A program made the position numbers and the translations under genes. DNA of 64,000 nt from Azotobacter beijerinckii. Its GTDB lineage: Bacteria; Pseudomonadota; Gammaproteobacteria; Pseudomonadales; Pseudomonadaceae. The stretch lies in contig NZ_FOFJ01000017.1 of assembly GCF_900110885.1 (NCBI RefSeq), positions 1-64,000 on the forward strand. The letters run 5' to 3'. Positions within the stretch are counted from its first letter, which is position 1. Each line of letters opens with the position of its first letter. Positions 25,781 through 34,913 of the stretch are shown piece after piece. The notes beneath the pieces are model-generated. The model saw nothing but the letters and a program-made list of their open reading frames with translations, ran no database searches and was not told the DNA's origin.

Positions 25781-27070
25781 ATGGCGATGATAGACACCAC
25801 CGTTGGCGGCACCGACACGAGCAGTCTGGCAACGGCAAAAGTACAACGACTGAGCCTGTTCGTTTTTGCCCTGTTCTTCATCTTTGGCAGCTTGACCAGT
25901 CTCAACGATATCCTGGTTCCCAAGCTGAAAAGCCTGTTCGACCTGAGCTACACCGAGGCGATGCTCGTACAGTCGGCCTTCTTCTTTGCCTACTTCGTGG
26001 CCTCCATACCGGCCGGCCTGCTCATCGCGCGCATCGGCTACATGAAGGCCGCCGTCGTCGGGCTGCTGACCATGGCCGCCGGCTGCCTGCTGTTCATACC
26101 GGCAACCAGTTCGGCGCTGTTCCCGACCTTCCTCGGTGCCCTGTTCATCCTGGCGGTAGGCGTCACCACCGTCCAGGTCGTGGCCAACCCCCTGCTCTCG
26201 CTCTTGGGGCCGAGCTCGACCGCGCACAGCCGCCTCACCCTGGCCCAGGGTTTCAACTCGCTGGGTACGACCGTCGCCCCCTATATCGGTGCCATACTGA
26301 TTCTCGGCGCCCTGAACGCGGTGGACACCTCGACCTTGTCGCCGTCCGAACTGGCGGCCTTCCTCACCGAGGAAGCCAGCGTCATCAGCACTACCTATGC
26401 CGGCATCGCCCTGATCATCTGCCTGGTCGCCCTGGTCGTCTGGCTGCAGAGAAACCAGCTGAAATCCTCGCCAAAAGCCGAGAGTCACAACTTTCTCTCC
26501 ACCCTCGACCTGCTGAAACAGCCACGCTTCGCCTTGGGTGCCGCTTGCATTTTCCTCTATGTCGGCGCCGAAGTGTCGATCGGCAGCCTGATGACCGACT
26601 ACCTGACGCTCCCCACCACCATGAACCTTGCCCCCGAACTGGCCGGCAAGCACGTGGCCTACTACTGGGGCGGCGCCATGGTCGGCCGCTTCATCGGCTC
26701 GGCGCTCCTGCGCCGGTTCTCGCCCGGCAAGCTGCTGGCCTTCGCCGCCACGGCGGTGATTGCCCTGATCGCCATTTCCGCCCTGTCGACAGGCGCTATC
26801 GCCGGCTGGTCGCTACTGGCGGTGGGACTGTTCAACTCGATCATGTTCCCGACGATCTTCACCCTGGCCTCCGAAGGACTCGGCGAGCGAGCCGCCGAAG
26901 GCTCGGGGCTGATCTGCTGCGCGATCGTCGGCGGAGCGATCGTCCCGCCGCTCACCGGGTTTGCCGCCGACCTGTCGACCCTTGCCCTGGCACTGGCCGT
27001 CCCGGCCATCTGCTATGCCGGCATCGCGACCTATGGCTGGTATGCACGTCGCCCGAGAATCGTCGGCTGA
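25781..27070 (+). CDS. Sugar MFS transporter (FucP/GluP-like)
   Basis: A 429-residue transporter with about 12 helices. The family marks are SLTSLNDILVPKLKSLFDLSYTEAMLVQSAFFFAYFVASIPAGLL at residues 30-75, and the TVQVVANPLLSLLGP and LAQGFNSLGTTVAPYIGAILIL blocks, shared by FucP and glucose/galactose permeases such as Brucella GluP. It imports a hexose by proton symport. A glucokinase gene follows 320 bases downstream, so glucose is the most likely substrate. Upstream lie three palindromes and a CA motif that suggest control by a LacI-type regulator and by carbon catabolite repression. Confidence 0.88.
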   Translation: MAMIDTTVGGTDTSSLATAKVQRLSLFVFALFFIFGSLTSLNDILVPKLKSLFDLSYTEAMLVQSAFFFAYFVASIPAGLLIARIGYMKAAVVGLLTMAAGCLLFIPATSSALFPTFLGALFILAVGVTTVQVVANPLLSLLGPSSTAHSRLTLAQGFNSLGTTVAPYIGAILILGALNAVDTSTLSPSELAAFLTEEASVISTTYAGIALIICLVALVVWLQRNQLKSSPKAESHNFLSTLDLLKQPRFALGAACIFLYVGAEVSIGSLMTDYLTLPTTMNLAPELAGKHVAYYWGGAMVGRFIGSALLRRFSPGKLLAFAATAVIALIAISALSTGAIAGWSLLAVGLFNSIMFPTIFTLASEGLGERAAEGSGLICCAIVGGAIVPPLTGFAADLSTLALALAVPAICYAGIATYGWYARRPRIVG

Positions 27071-27305
27071 ACACGACGGCGATCCGCCGGATCTCCCGGA
27101 GACCGGCGGATCGCCGGGTGGCGGAAAAGGGATCTCGGCGACGCCGGAAGACCCGGGACGCAACGAGGCTTTCTTCATCCTTTCAGGCGCAGCAGCCATG
27201 ACGACCACACTCCCGATTACGGCCCGCCACTTCATGACCGGTCGACGCCAGGCCCTGGCTCATCTTCCTACCCAATAACATCAAAGCAACAAGAGCACGA
27301 AACCC

Positions 27306-27395
27306 ATGACTGTCGAAACCTACGTCCCTGCCCTCAGCTCGACTTTGACCCTCATGCACATGGCGTGCTCTACGTTGCCGGAGGAACTGCAATGA
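27306..27395 (+). CDS. Possible 29-residue leader peptide coupled to glk
   Basis: An ATG at 27306 opens a 29-codon frame (MTVETYVPALSSTL at its start) that ends in a TGA overlapping the glk ATG as ATGA at 27392-27395. The overlap fits translational coupling. The ribosome site before it is weak (AGAGCACG), and there is no homology I can recognise, so this may be a chance frame. Confidence 0.3.
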   Translation: MTVETYVPALSSTLTLMHMACSTLPEELQ

Positions 27396-28363
27396 AACTG
27401 GCACTGGTCGGTGACATCGGGGGCACCAATGCGCGCTTCGCCCTGTGGAACAACGGACGGATAGAGTCGGTACGCACGCTGGCCGCCGCAGAATTCGCCA
27501 GCCCGGAACGGGCCATCGAGGATTACCTGGCCTCCCTCGGGCTGGCGTCGGACAGCCTCTCCAGCCTGTGCCTGGGCTGCGCCGGGCCGGTGTCCGGCGA
27601 GGACTTCCGCTTCACCAACAACCACTGGACCCTGAACCGCACGGCGTTCCGCACTGCGCTGCAGCTGGACAACCTGCTGCTGATCAACGACTTCACCGCC
27701 ATGGCGCTGGGGATGACGCGCCTGAGCGAAGACCAGCGCATCCAGATCTGCCCCGGCACAGCGGAGCCCGACCGACCCGCGCTGGTGATCGGCCCGGGCA
27801 CCGGCCTGGGCGTCAGCACCCTGCTGCCCCAGGGCAACGACCGCTGGGGCGTGGTGCCGGGCGAAGGCGGCCATGTCGACCTGCCGATCGGCAGCCTGCG
27901 CGAGGCCGCCTTGTGGCAGCAGCTGTTCGTCGAACTCGGCCATGTGCGCGCCGAAGACATCCTCAGCGGCAGCGGCCTGGTACGCCTCTACCGTTCAATC
28001 TGCAGCCTGGACAACCACGTGCCGCACCTGACCTCGCCCGCCGAGATCAGCAGCGCCGCCCTGGCCGGCGATCCGGTCGCCGAGGAAGTGCTGAGCCTGT
28101 TCTGCGTCTGGCTCGGCCGCGTCGCCGGCAACGGCGTGCTGACCCTGGGCGCGCGCGGCGGGGTGTACATCGTCGGCGGGGTGATTCCGCGCTTTTCGGC
28201 CTTCTTCCAGTCCAGCGGCTTCGCCAAAAGCCTGCGCAGCAAGGGCTGCATGAGCCACTATCTCGAAGGCGTGCCGGTCTGGCTGGTGACGGCCGAATAC
28301 CCCGGCCTGGAAGGCGCCGGCGTCGCCCTGCAGCAGATGCTGGAACCGGCCGACGCCGCCTGA
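27392..28363 (+). CDS. glk: Glucokinase
   Basis: A 323-residue hexokinase-fold kinase of the E. coli Glk group. It has the phosphate-1 motif LVGDIGGTNARFALW at residues 4-18, the catalytic LLINDFTAMALGM (Asp) near 98, the phosphate-2 region IGPGTGLGVSTLL and the PGEGGHVDLPIG segment with the sugar-binding Glu/His. It phosphorylates glucose with ATP to glucose-6-phosphate in the cytoplasm. GGAGGA lies seven bases before the ATG at 27392. With the upstream transporter this forms a glucose uptake and phosphorylation unit. Confidence 0.95.
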   Translation: MKLALVGDIGGTNARFALWNNGRIESVRTLAAAEFASPERAIEDYLASLGLASDSLSSLCLGCAGPVSGEDFRFTNNHWTLNRTAFRTALQLDNLLLINDFTAMALGMTRLSEDQRIQICPGTAEPDRPALVIGPGTGLGVSTLLPQGNDRWGVVPGEGGHVDLPIGSLREAALWQQLFVELGHVRAEDILSGSGLVRLYRSICSLDNHVPHLTSPAEISSAALAGDPVAEEVLSLFCVWLGRVAGNGVLTLGARGGVYIVGGVIPRFSAFFQSSGFAKSLRSKGCMSHYLEGVPVWLVTAEYPGLEGAGVALQQMLEPADAA

Positions 28364-28442
28364 GAATGGTTCGCCCGCCGGATGCGCCGACGACGGGGAG
28401 CAGGCGCCCCCACCGGCGCATCCGGCAACGGCCGCCCCGCCG

Positions 28443-29024
28443 CTAGCGCTTCACCAGCCGCAGTTTCGGCGGCTGCTGCGCCGCCGGCGCGCGGGACTCG
28501 GCGGCATTCGCCCGGATGACCTCCATCATCGCGTAGTGACAAGCATTGAACAGCGGCCCGTCCCTCCAGCCGTCGCCCCGCTGCTCGGCGCTGTCCTCCA
28601 GCCCCTCGACGAAAATCACCTCCAGAAATCCGCAGCGCTCCGCCCGGTGCGCCTCATGGCGGTGGCGCGGGTTCACGTTCAACAGGTCGCACAGCCCGTC
28701 GAAGCCCAGGGACTCGGCCATTCCCTCGCGGTCCTGGACCAGGATGCGTCCAAGGCTCGCCAGTGCCTGGCACAGGTCCTCCACGGCGTCGCTCCGGTGG
28801 CTGACGGCCTGTCGCTCCAGATCGGCCACGGCCAGCCGGGTGAACGGCAGGAAGGGCCGCAGCTTGCCGGCCTGGCGGCGCAGGGCGCGACGCTCGGCGC
28901 GGATGGCGTCCAGCTCCTGGGTGAACGCCCGGCACAGCCGGCGGATCGCGATCAGCCGGGTACGCGCACTGGCAGTTGGTTGGGCGGAGAGGTCGGCAAG
29001 AATATGCAGGTGTTCGGCTTTCAT
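28443..29024 (-). CDS. Conserved hypothetical protein
   Basis: I do not recognise this 193-residue soluble protein. It is rich in Arg and helix-forming residues; an N-terminal stretch (about 15-60, with TQELDAIRAERRALRRQAGKL) could form a coiled coil. The second half contains SLGFDGLCDLLNVNPRHRHEAHRAER and ends in a basic PPKLRLVKR. No membrane segments or signal peptide are seen. A GGAG eight bases before the ATG supports translation. It is convergent with glk and not obviously part of an operon. Confidence 0.65.
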   Translation of the reverse strand: MKAEHLHILADLSAQPTASARTRLIAIRRLCRAFTQELDAIRAERRALRRQAGKLRPFLPFTRLAVADLERQAVSHRSDAVEDLCQALASLGRILVQDREGMAESLGFDGLCDLLNVNPRHRHEAHRAERCGFLEVIFVEGLEDSAEQRGDGWRDGPLFNACHYAMMEVIRANAAESRAPAAQQPPKLRLVKR

Positions 29025-29063
29025 GGAATCGACTCCATCCAGAATGCATGGCCGTATGCGACA

Positions 29064-29098
29064 CCCGCCAGGCGAGCGCTGGCCGCCTGGCGGGTTTT
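29064..29098 (+). terminator. Rho-independent terminator on the plus strand
   Basis: CCCGCCAGGCG (29064-29074) pairs exactly with CGCCTGGCGGG (29084-29094) over a nine-base loop and is followed by TTTT. The T-run is only on the plus strand, yet no plus-strand gene ends here; the nearest is glk, about 700 bases back across an antisense gene. Confidence 0.7.
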
Positions 29099-29769
29099 CG
29101 GGAATCCCTTCGGCTCCGGCTGCCCGCCTCGCGTGCGGACCATCGGGTAGCGGAAGGCCACCTCAGTTTCAGTCTTGTACCCAAGTCCGATTTCGGCCAG
29201 TGCGCCGCGTGCGATCCATCGCCTCCACCCTCCCTGCCAAGGTGGCGGGCAGGCGGAAATCCGCCTTCCAATGCGGGATTTTCTCCCGGCGAATGGCGAC
29301 ATTTCGCCACATGACGACCTAAAAATGACGATTGCTTGCCCTAGAGCATGGATTTTTGAATTTTTCGTGAAGATGGCATGCATCCTGCTCGGTTAGTCAT
29401 GCGATGCAGGGCCGCCCTGCATCCACGGACGAAAGCCTTCCGGATGCGAAGGCTCGCGCATCGACGGGTTCGCGCCTGACAAGGGGTGTGCGACGCGAGC
29501 CCCGGAGCGGCACGCCATGACTGCCCTTTCGCGAACGACCGCAGCCGCTCTCCGGCTGCCCGGCAGCCCACCCGCGGGACGATACCCCGGCATCGCGACG
29601 GGGACCGGCGACGCCGCGACCGCCCGAACAAGAACAACAGTTGATCCGGATGCGACAGCTCCACCGAAAGCAGCGGCAGGCGCTCGCCCGACCTGCCGGC
29701 GACAGGACGCATTAAGGCGGCGTTCCGCCTCGCCCCTGCCACACCTCACAACATCGAAAGGTCCGTCTT
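29099..29769. other. Gene-free stretch before mqo
   Basis: About 670 bases without a convincing gene. Reading frames present have the skewed composition of non-coding high-GC DNA. An AT-rich part around 29325-29385 could hold a promoter. The mqo ribosome site is the AAGG near 29758. Confidence 0.5.
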
Positions 29770-31389
29770 ATGAAAAAACTGTTATTGACGCTTCTGTGCT
29801 TCGGCGTGGTCGGCTGCTCCAAACAGGACGACGCGGAAAAAACCGTGGATGTCCTGCTGATCGGCGGCGGCATCATGAGTGCCAGCCTCGGCACCTACCT
29901 CCAGGAGCTGGAGCCCGACTGGACGATCGACATCTACGAACGCCTCGACCAGGTCGCCGAAGAAAGCTCCAACCCCTGGAACAACGCCGGTACCGGCCAT
30001 TCGGCGTTCTGCGAGCTGAACTACACCCCCGAGAAGCCCGACGGCCACGTCGACATCAGCAAGGCGGTGGCGGTCACCGAATCCTTCGAAATTTCCCGGC
30101 AATTCTGGGCCCACCAGGTTCAGCGGGGCGTGCTGAGCAACCCGCAATCCTTCATCAACGACGTGCCGCACATCAGCTTCGTCTGGGGCGACGAGAACGT
30201 CGCCTTCCTGAAGAAACGCCATGAAGCGATGCAGCACAGCTCGCTGTACCGCGGCATGGAGTACACCGAAGACCAGGCGACCATCGAGCAATGGGCGCCG
30301 CTGGTGATGGAGGGCCGCCCGGCCGACCAGAAGGTCGCTGCGACCCGCATGCCGATCGGCACCGACGTCAACTTCGGCGAGATCACCCGCCAGCTGATGG
30401 GCGCGCTGACCAAGCACGACAACGTCACGCTGAACCTCAAGCACGATGTGCGCGACTTCAAGCGCAACGACGACGGCACCTGGAGCGTGACGGTCGCCGA
30501 CCTCGCCAAGGGCGGCGAGGAAAAGACCATCAAGGCCAGGTTCGTGTTCATCGGCGCCGGCGGCGGCGCGCTGCCGCTGCTGCAGAAGACCGGCATCCCC
30601 GAGGCCGACGGCTACGCCGGCTTCCCGGTGGGCGGCCAGTTCCTCTACACCAGCAACCCGGAAGTCGTCGAGCGTCACCTGGCCAAGGTCTACGGCAAGG
30701 CCTCCGTCGGCGCCCCGCCGATGTCCGTGCCGCACCTCGATACCCGCCTGATCGACGGCAAGCGGGCGATCCTCTTCGGGCCCTTCGCCACCTTCTCCAC
30801 CAAGTTCCTGAAGAACGGCTCGCTGCTGGACATGCCGCGCTCGCTGAGCACGGACAACTTCATGCCGATCATGCACGCCGGCTTCGACAACCTGCCGCTC
30901 AGCACCTACCTGATCGGCCAGCTGATGCTCAGCCAGGAAGAGCGCATCGAGGAACTGCGCGAATACTTCCCGCAAGCTAAGGCCGAGGACTGGAAACTGC
31001 TCACCGCCGGCCAGCGCGTCCAGGTCATCAAGAAGGATGCCGAACACGGTGGCGTCCTGCAGTTCGGCACCGAGGTGGTGGCCGCCGCGGACGGCAGCAT
31101 CGCCGCCCTGCTGGGCGCCTCGCCGGGCGCCTCCACCGCCGCGCCGATCATGCTCACCGTGCTGGAGAAGACCTTCAAGGACAAGGTCAAGACGTCCGAG
31201 TGGCAGGCCAAGCTGAAGGAAATCATTCCCTCCTACGGCCAGAAGCTCAACAACAACCTCGAGCTGACCAACAGCATCCGCGCCATGACCAGCGAGCGCC
31301 TGCAACTGAACTTCATGCAGGTCGAGCCGGAAGCCGCCGAGGCCCAGGCCGAAGCCGCCGCCGCACAGCCCGTCCAGGCGGCCCTGTAA
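29770..31389 (+). CDS. mqo: Malate:quinone oxidoreductase with lipoprotein signal
   Basis: A 539-residue FAD enzyme that oxidises malate to oxaloacetate and passes electrons to quinone. The Rossmann motif is [19 protein letters not shown] (about residues 26-44), followed by the family segments [20 protein letters not shown] and the C-terminal [10 protein letters not shown] and TSERLQL. Unusually, it begins with [16 protein letters not shown], a signal peptide with a lipobox (VVGC, Cys16), which would place it outside the cytoplasm as a lipoprotein. The +2 residue is Ser, which favours the outer membrane under E. coli rules. The C-terminus is Ala/Glu/Gln-rich. AAGG lies eight bases before the ATG. 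Confidence 0.92.
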   Translation: MKKLLLTLLCFGVVGCSKQDDAEKTVDVLLIGGGIMSASLGTYLQELEPDWTIDIYERLDQVAEESSNPWNNAGTGHSAFCELNYTPEKPDGHVDISKAVAVTESFEISRQFWAHQVQRGVLSNPQSFINDVPHISFVWGDENVAFLKKRHEAMQHSSLYRGMEYTEDQATIEQWAPLVMEGRPADQKVAATRMPIGTDVNFGEITRQLMGALTKHDNVTLNLKHDVRDFKRNDDGTWSVTVADLAKGGEEKTIKARFVFIGAGGGALPLLQKTGIPEADGYAGFPVGGQFLYTSNPEVVERHLAKVYGKASVGAPPMSVPHLDTRLIDGKRAILFGPFATFSTKFLKNGSLLDMPRSLSTDNFMPIMHAGFDNLPLSTYLIGQLMLSQEERIEELREYFPQAKAEDWKLLTAGQRVQVIKKDAEHGGVLQFGTEVVAAADGSIAALLGASPGASTAAPIMLTVLEKTFKDKVKTSEWQAKLKEIIPSYGQKLNNNLELTNSIRAMTSERLQLNFMQVEPEAAEAQAEAAAAQPVQAAL

Positions 31390-31405
31390 GCCGTCCCGCC
31401 CCGCT

Positions 31406-31435
31406 ATCCCCCTCGCCCTGAGGGGGATGTTTTTT
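31406..31435 (+). terminator. Terminator after mqo
   Basis: ATCCCCCTC (31406-31414) pairs with GAGGGGGAT (31420-31428) over a GCCCT loop and is followed by a base and six T. This is a standard rho-independent terminator 17 bases after the mqo stop. Confidence 0.92.
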
Positions 31436-31511
31436 CGGCCTCCCGAAACAGTGATTGTCCTCAGGCCAAAGGCCCGCAGGAAGCCGTTGCCCCATCCAGA
31501 AGGAACTCCCG

Positions 31512-32285
31512 ATGCGCCCCCTCCATACCCTCCTGACGTTGCTGTTGGCCTTCCTCGCGGCAGGCCTGCAGCCAGCACTTGCCGCGCCCGCGCAAGAGCA
31601 GACCAGCCCGAAACCCAAGGTCATCTTCTTCGACGTCAACGAAACCCTGCTGGACCTGGAGTCCATGCGCCAGTCGGTCGGCGCCGCCCTGGGCGGCCGG
31701 CAGGACCTGCTGCCGCTGTGGTTCTCGACCATGCTGCACCACTCGCTGGTCGAAAGCGCCACCGAGCAGTACCACGACTTCGGCACGGTCGGCACCGCCG
31801 CGCTGATGATGGTGGCGAAGAACAACGGCATCGCACTGACCGAGCAGCAGGCCCGCAGCGCGATCGTCACCCCCCTGCTCAGGCTGCCGGCCCACCCCGA
31901 GGTGCGCGAAGGCCTGCAGACGCTGGAGAACCAGGGCTACACCCTGGTCACTCTGACCAACTCGACCCGCCGCGGGGTGCAGACCCAACTCGAGAACGCC
32001 GGACTGGCGGACCTGTTCACCGACAACCTGAGCATCGAGGAGATCAAGCTCTACAAGCCGCACCTGCGCACCTATCGCTGGGCCGCCGAACGGATGGGCG
32101 TCAAGCTGGAAGAAACGCTGCTGGTCGCAGCCCACGGCTGGGACGTCGCCGGCGCCAAGGCCGCCGGCATGCCGGCGATCTTCGTCGCCCGTCCCGGCCA
32201 GAGCCTCTATCCGCTGGCTGCCGAGCCCGACCGCACGGTCAAGGACATCCGCGAGCTGGCCGAGGTGCTCGGCAAGCGTCCCTGA
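31512..32285 (+). CDS. Secreted haloacid dehalogenase, type II (HAD family)
   Basis: A 257-residue HAD hydrolase. The nucleophile motif is IFFDVNETLLDLE (Asp about residue 41), motif II TLTNST, motif III Lys in IKLYKPHLRTYRWA, and motif IV AAHGWDVAGAKAAG, all as in L-2-haloacid dehalogenases. An N-terminal signal peptide ending ALAAP (about residue 26) makes it periplasmic, unusual for the family. The preceding start candidates upstream are outside the signal peptide, and AGAAGGAAC precedes this ATG. It would hydrolyse 2-halo acids or another small substrate. It follows mqo after a terminator, so it is probably its own transcription unit. Confidence 0.87.
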   Translation: MRPLHTLLTLLLAFLAAGLQPALAAPAQEQTSPKPKVIFFDVNETLLDLESMRQSVGAALGGRQDLLPLWFSTMLHHSLVESATEQYHDFGTVGTAALMMVAKNNGIALTEQQARSAIVTPLLRLPAHPEVREGLQTLENQGYTLVTLTNSTRRGVQTQLENAGLADLFTDNLSIEEIKLYKPHLRTYRWAAERMGVKLEETLLVAAHGWDVAGAKAAGMPAIFVARPGQSLYPLAAEPDRTVKDIRELAEVLGKRP

Positions 32286-32310
32286 ACGGATCGGGGCGGG
32301 CGAGAAGCCC

Positions 32311-33066
32311 TCAGACCACCCCAGCCTCCTCCAGCGTCACCACGCAGCCCGGATCGAAAGCGACCTGTTCGCCCGCATAGCCGCGCGGATTGGAGATCAC
32401 CCGGGTGCCGGCGAGCCGGTAGTCGACCGCGTAATGGGTATGGCCGTGAATCCACAGATCGAGGCCCTCGCCCATCAGCTCGTCCCAGGCGTTGACGAAG
32501 GCCGCGTCGAGAGGCGTGCCGGCGTAGGGATGGCCGGCGATCGAACGCAGCGACGGCGCATGGTGGCTGATCACTACCGTCTGTCCCTCGAAAGGACACG
32601 CCAGGCGTTCGCGCAGCCAGCCCCGGGCGCTCCCGGCCAGGGCGGCGAAATCCTCGGGCAAGGGCGCACGCCCCTCCGCTCCCCAGCGGATCTGCCGGAA
32701 GTCCGAAACCCGCCGCTGCGCCACCTGCCGCGCCTGCTCGTCCTCGCCGGTCGCCCGATAGTCCGTCCAGGCGGTGACGCCGAGAAAGCGTACCCCGCCC
32801 AGCACCGCCTCATCGAAATCCAGCACCTGTACCTGCTCGTCCGCCGCCTCGCGCAGCTGCCGCAGGGTCGCCTGCAGGTTTCCGCCGTAATACTCGTGAT
32901 TGCCCGGCACATAGAGCACCGGACAATCGAACGCTCGCCGCGCCCACTCGACGCCACGAACCCCGACATCGATATCGCCGGCCAGCACCACCACGTCCGC
33001 CGCCACCGGTACCGGCGTGAAGGGGGAAAGCTCGTTGTGCAGGTCGGACAGGATGTGGATGCGCAT
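32311..33066 (-). CDS. Calcineurin-like metallophosphoesterase
   Basis: A 251-residue phosphoesterase. It has all metal motifs: ILSDLHNELS (D-x-H), VVLAGDIDVG, VPGNHEYYGG, VVISHHAPS and IHGHTHYAVDYRLAGTRVISNPRGY. The HHAPS and NPRGY forms match a small cytoplasmic serine/threonine-phosphatase-like group found in many Proteobacteria; substrate is unknown. No signal peptide is seen. It is convergent with the haloacid dehalogenase gene and divergent from the tyrosine-phosphatase-like gene. Confidence 0.9.
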   Translation of the reverse strand: MRIHILSDLHNELSPFTPVPVAADVVVLAGDIDVGVRGVEWARRAFDCPVLYVPGNHEYYGGNLQATLRQLREAADEQVQVLDFDEAVLGGVRFLGVTAWTDYRATGEDEQARQVAQRRVSDFRQIRWGAEGRAPLPEDFAALAGSARGWLRERLACPFEGQTVVISHHAPSLRSIAGHPYAGTPLDAAFVNAWDELMGEGLDLWIHGHTHYAVDYRLAGTRVISNPRGYAGEQVAFDPGCVVTLEEAGVV

Positions 33067-33275
33067 GGGACTACTCCTTGAAGTCTTCTGGGACTATAGC
33101 CGGACGGTGTTGCGGGGAGACGAACGGGCGCAGCGGACTCGCCTCTCCCGAGGCCGAAGGAGTGCAGCTGGCGTCCTTCTGCAAAACGGCTTTTCCATTT
33201 TATTCACACGCAATTTACGAATCTCTGACCCGTATTGCGTTAACTCTGCTCACCAACTGAAAAGAGCTAGAGTTC

Positions 33276-33998
33276 ATGCATATTCGGCTAGAAATCAAGA
33301 AAAAACTACAACTGGAAGCCTTGTACTTTGTCAGCGCACTCGCTCTCTTCTGCCTTTATCTGAGCCTGGCGCCCGAAAAGACTCCCGAAATCATGGCACC
33401 CGTCAAAGTCGCGGTCTCCCGACAGACCTGGGCAACGCCTGTCGACAAGTCTTTCAATCTTTACGAGATGTCCCCGACACTGTTTCGAAGTGCCCTGCCC
33501 GATCGGGACAACCTTGAACTGCTGCAAAAGCTGAATACTCATACCGTGATCAGCTTTATCAAGAACGACGATAAAGCGTGGCTGGGCAACGCACCGATTC
33601 GACTCGTCAGTCTGCCGATGCACGCCGACCGAGTCAGCGACGACGACGTACTCCACGCATTGCGCCTCATACGAAAGGCCGAAACCCAAGGGCCGGTTCT
33701 GATCCATTGCAAACATGGAAACAATCGTACCGGCCTGATATCCGCCATGTACCGCATCGTGATCCAAGGCTGGAGCAAAGAGGAAGCCCTCGACGAAATG
33801 CAACATGGCGGTTTCGGCGATATCGAGGACATGACGGATGCAACGAACTATGTGAGAAGCGCCGATACCGACGGCATTCGTACTGCCCTGGCGCAGGGAA
33901 ACGACTGCACCACGCAGGTGTCGACCTGTTACATCGGCTCATGGTTCACGCATGCTATTCATGGCTCGGATACTCCTGAGGAAATACCGGGCAAATAA
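33276..33998 (+). CDS. Membrane-anchored dual-specificity/tyrosine phosphatase-like protein
   Basis: A 240-residue protein with an N-terminal membrane segment (about residues 14-33) and a periplasmic or membrane-bound phosphatase domain. The P-loop is VLIHCKHGNNRTGLI (HCxxGxxRTG). The preceding FRSALPDRDNLELLQKL and VISFIKNDD segments are typical of small phosphatases of the CtpA/LpxE-like DSP group. In Caulobacter, CtpA acts in lipid A dephosphorylation and becomes relevant when anionic sphingolipids substitute for lipid A; a link to the lipid island 9 kb away is possible but only inference. A weak AGAG ribosome site precedes the ATG. Confidence 0.82.
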   Translation: MHIRLEIKKKLQLEALYFVSALALFCLYLSLAPEKTPEIMAPVKVAVSRQTWATPVDKSFNLYEMSPTLFRSALPDRDNLELLQKLNTHTVISFIKNDDKAWLGNAPIRLVSLPMHADRVSDDDVLHALRLIRKAETQGPVLIHCKHGNNRTGLISAMYRIVIQGWSKEEALDEMQHGGFGDIEDMTDATNYVRSADTDGIRTALAQGNDCTTQVSTCYIGSWFTHAIHGSDTPEEIPGK

Positions 33999-34151
33999 GC
34001 CGAACACCAGCGGCCGGTTTTTCCACGCCCTCCGGCATCCAATGAATGCCGCCGACAGCAGTCCCCATGCGTGCGCAGAATCGATAAATAGCAAGGAGTC
34101 ACGCAAGCCGAAAAACAACAAACGAGCCAAAGCCCAATCGGAGATTGAGAT

Positions 34152-34910
34152 ATGCGTATGGTGGACGGAGCAACGCTTAGCAAGGTTCCGGAAGTAACCC
34201 TGGCCTTTTGGGTTATAAAAATTCTCGCCACCACTCTCGGCGAAACCGGTGGCGATGCCGTCTCCATGTCAATGGATCTTGGCTACCTGGCAAGCACCGG
34301 CATATTCATGGCAATTTTCATGATTGCCGTAGCCATTCAAATCCGTGCAAAAGCATTTCATCCGGCCTTGTATTGGCTGACCATCATCGCCACTACCACC
34401 GTCGGCACAACGCTCGCAGACTTTACCGATCGCTCGCTGGACGTCGGTTATGCAGGCGGCTCGGCCATTTTGCTCGCGCTGCTGCTTTGCTCGCTGTTTA
34501 TCTGGCATCGCACGCTCGGCTCGCTAGCCATAGGCACGATAAGCACACCACAATCGGAAATATTCTACTGGGTAACAATAATGTTGTCCCAAACGCTGGG
34601 AACAGCCCTGGGAGACTGGACCGCGGACACCGAGGGCCTTGGCTATGCGGTCAGCGCAATGATCTTCGGCTCGCTGCTGGCGATGGTCGCCGCCGCTTAT
34701 TACAGATCGAAAATATCGCACACGGCATTGTTCTGGGCAGCCTTCATCCTCACCCGGCCGCTTGGCGCAGTCGTCGGCGACTTCCTCGACAAGCCTCTCA
34801 ACCAAGGCGGCCTGGAACTCAGTCGGTATTCCGCCTCTGCCGCCCTCATATTGTCGATCCTGCTTCTGATCTTTACCCTCAAGCAAAAAGCGGCAAAGAG
34901 TGCCCATTGA
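34152..34910 (+). CDS. Repeat-type integral membrane protein (COG4705-like)
   Basis: A 252-residue hydrophobic protein with about eight helices. Four copies of a unit with a TLGxxxGD-like motif are visible: TLGETGGDAVSMSMDLGY, TVGTTLADFTDRSLDVGY, TLGTALGDWTADTEGLGY and PLGAVVGDFLDKPLNQGG. Each follows a W-I/A-x-x-x-x helix. This matches a family of uncharacterised membrane proteins of Proteobacteria. No catalytic residues are evident. It lies 150 bases downstream of the phosphatase on the same strand. Confidence 0.8.
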   Translation: MRMVDGATLSKVPEVTLAFWVIKILATTLGETGGDAVSMSMDLGYLASTGIFMAIFMIAVAIQIRAKAFHPALYWLTIIATTTVGTTLADFTDRSLDVGYAGGSAILLALLLCSLFIWHRTLGSLAIGTISTPQSEIFYWVTIMLSQTLGTALGDWTADTEGLGYAVSAMIFGSLLAMVAAAYYRSKISHTALFWAAFILTRPLGAVVGDFLDKPLNQGGLELSRYSASAALILSILLLIFTLKQKAAKSAH

Positions 34911-34913
34911 CTC

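Noticed and set aside
27198..27278. A 26-codon frame upstream of glk starting MTTTLPITARHF
   Set aside because: No ribosome site and no link to the next gene.
29341..29360. CTAGAGCAT, matching the reverse of the IS630 end sequence near 370
   Set aside because: Only nine bases agree, and no second end or transposase remnant is near; probably chance.
29517..30224. A 235-codon plus-strand frame overlapping the start of mqo
   Set aside because: Composition is that of an out-of-frame reading, and it overlaps the mqo signal peptide region.
29782..31578. A 598-codon frame opposite mqo
   Set aside because: It is antisense to an intact flavoenzyme gene, with low-complexity Gly/Asp/Val composition.
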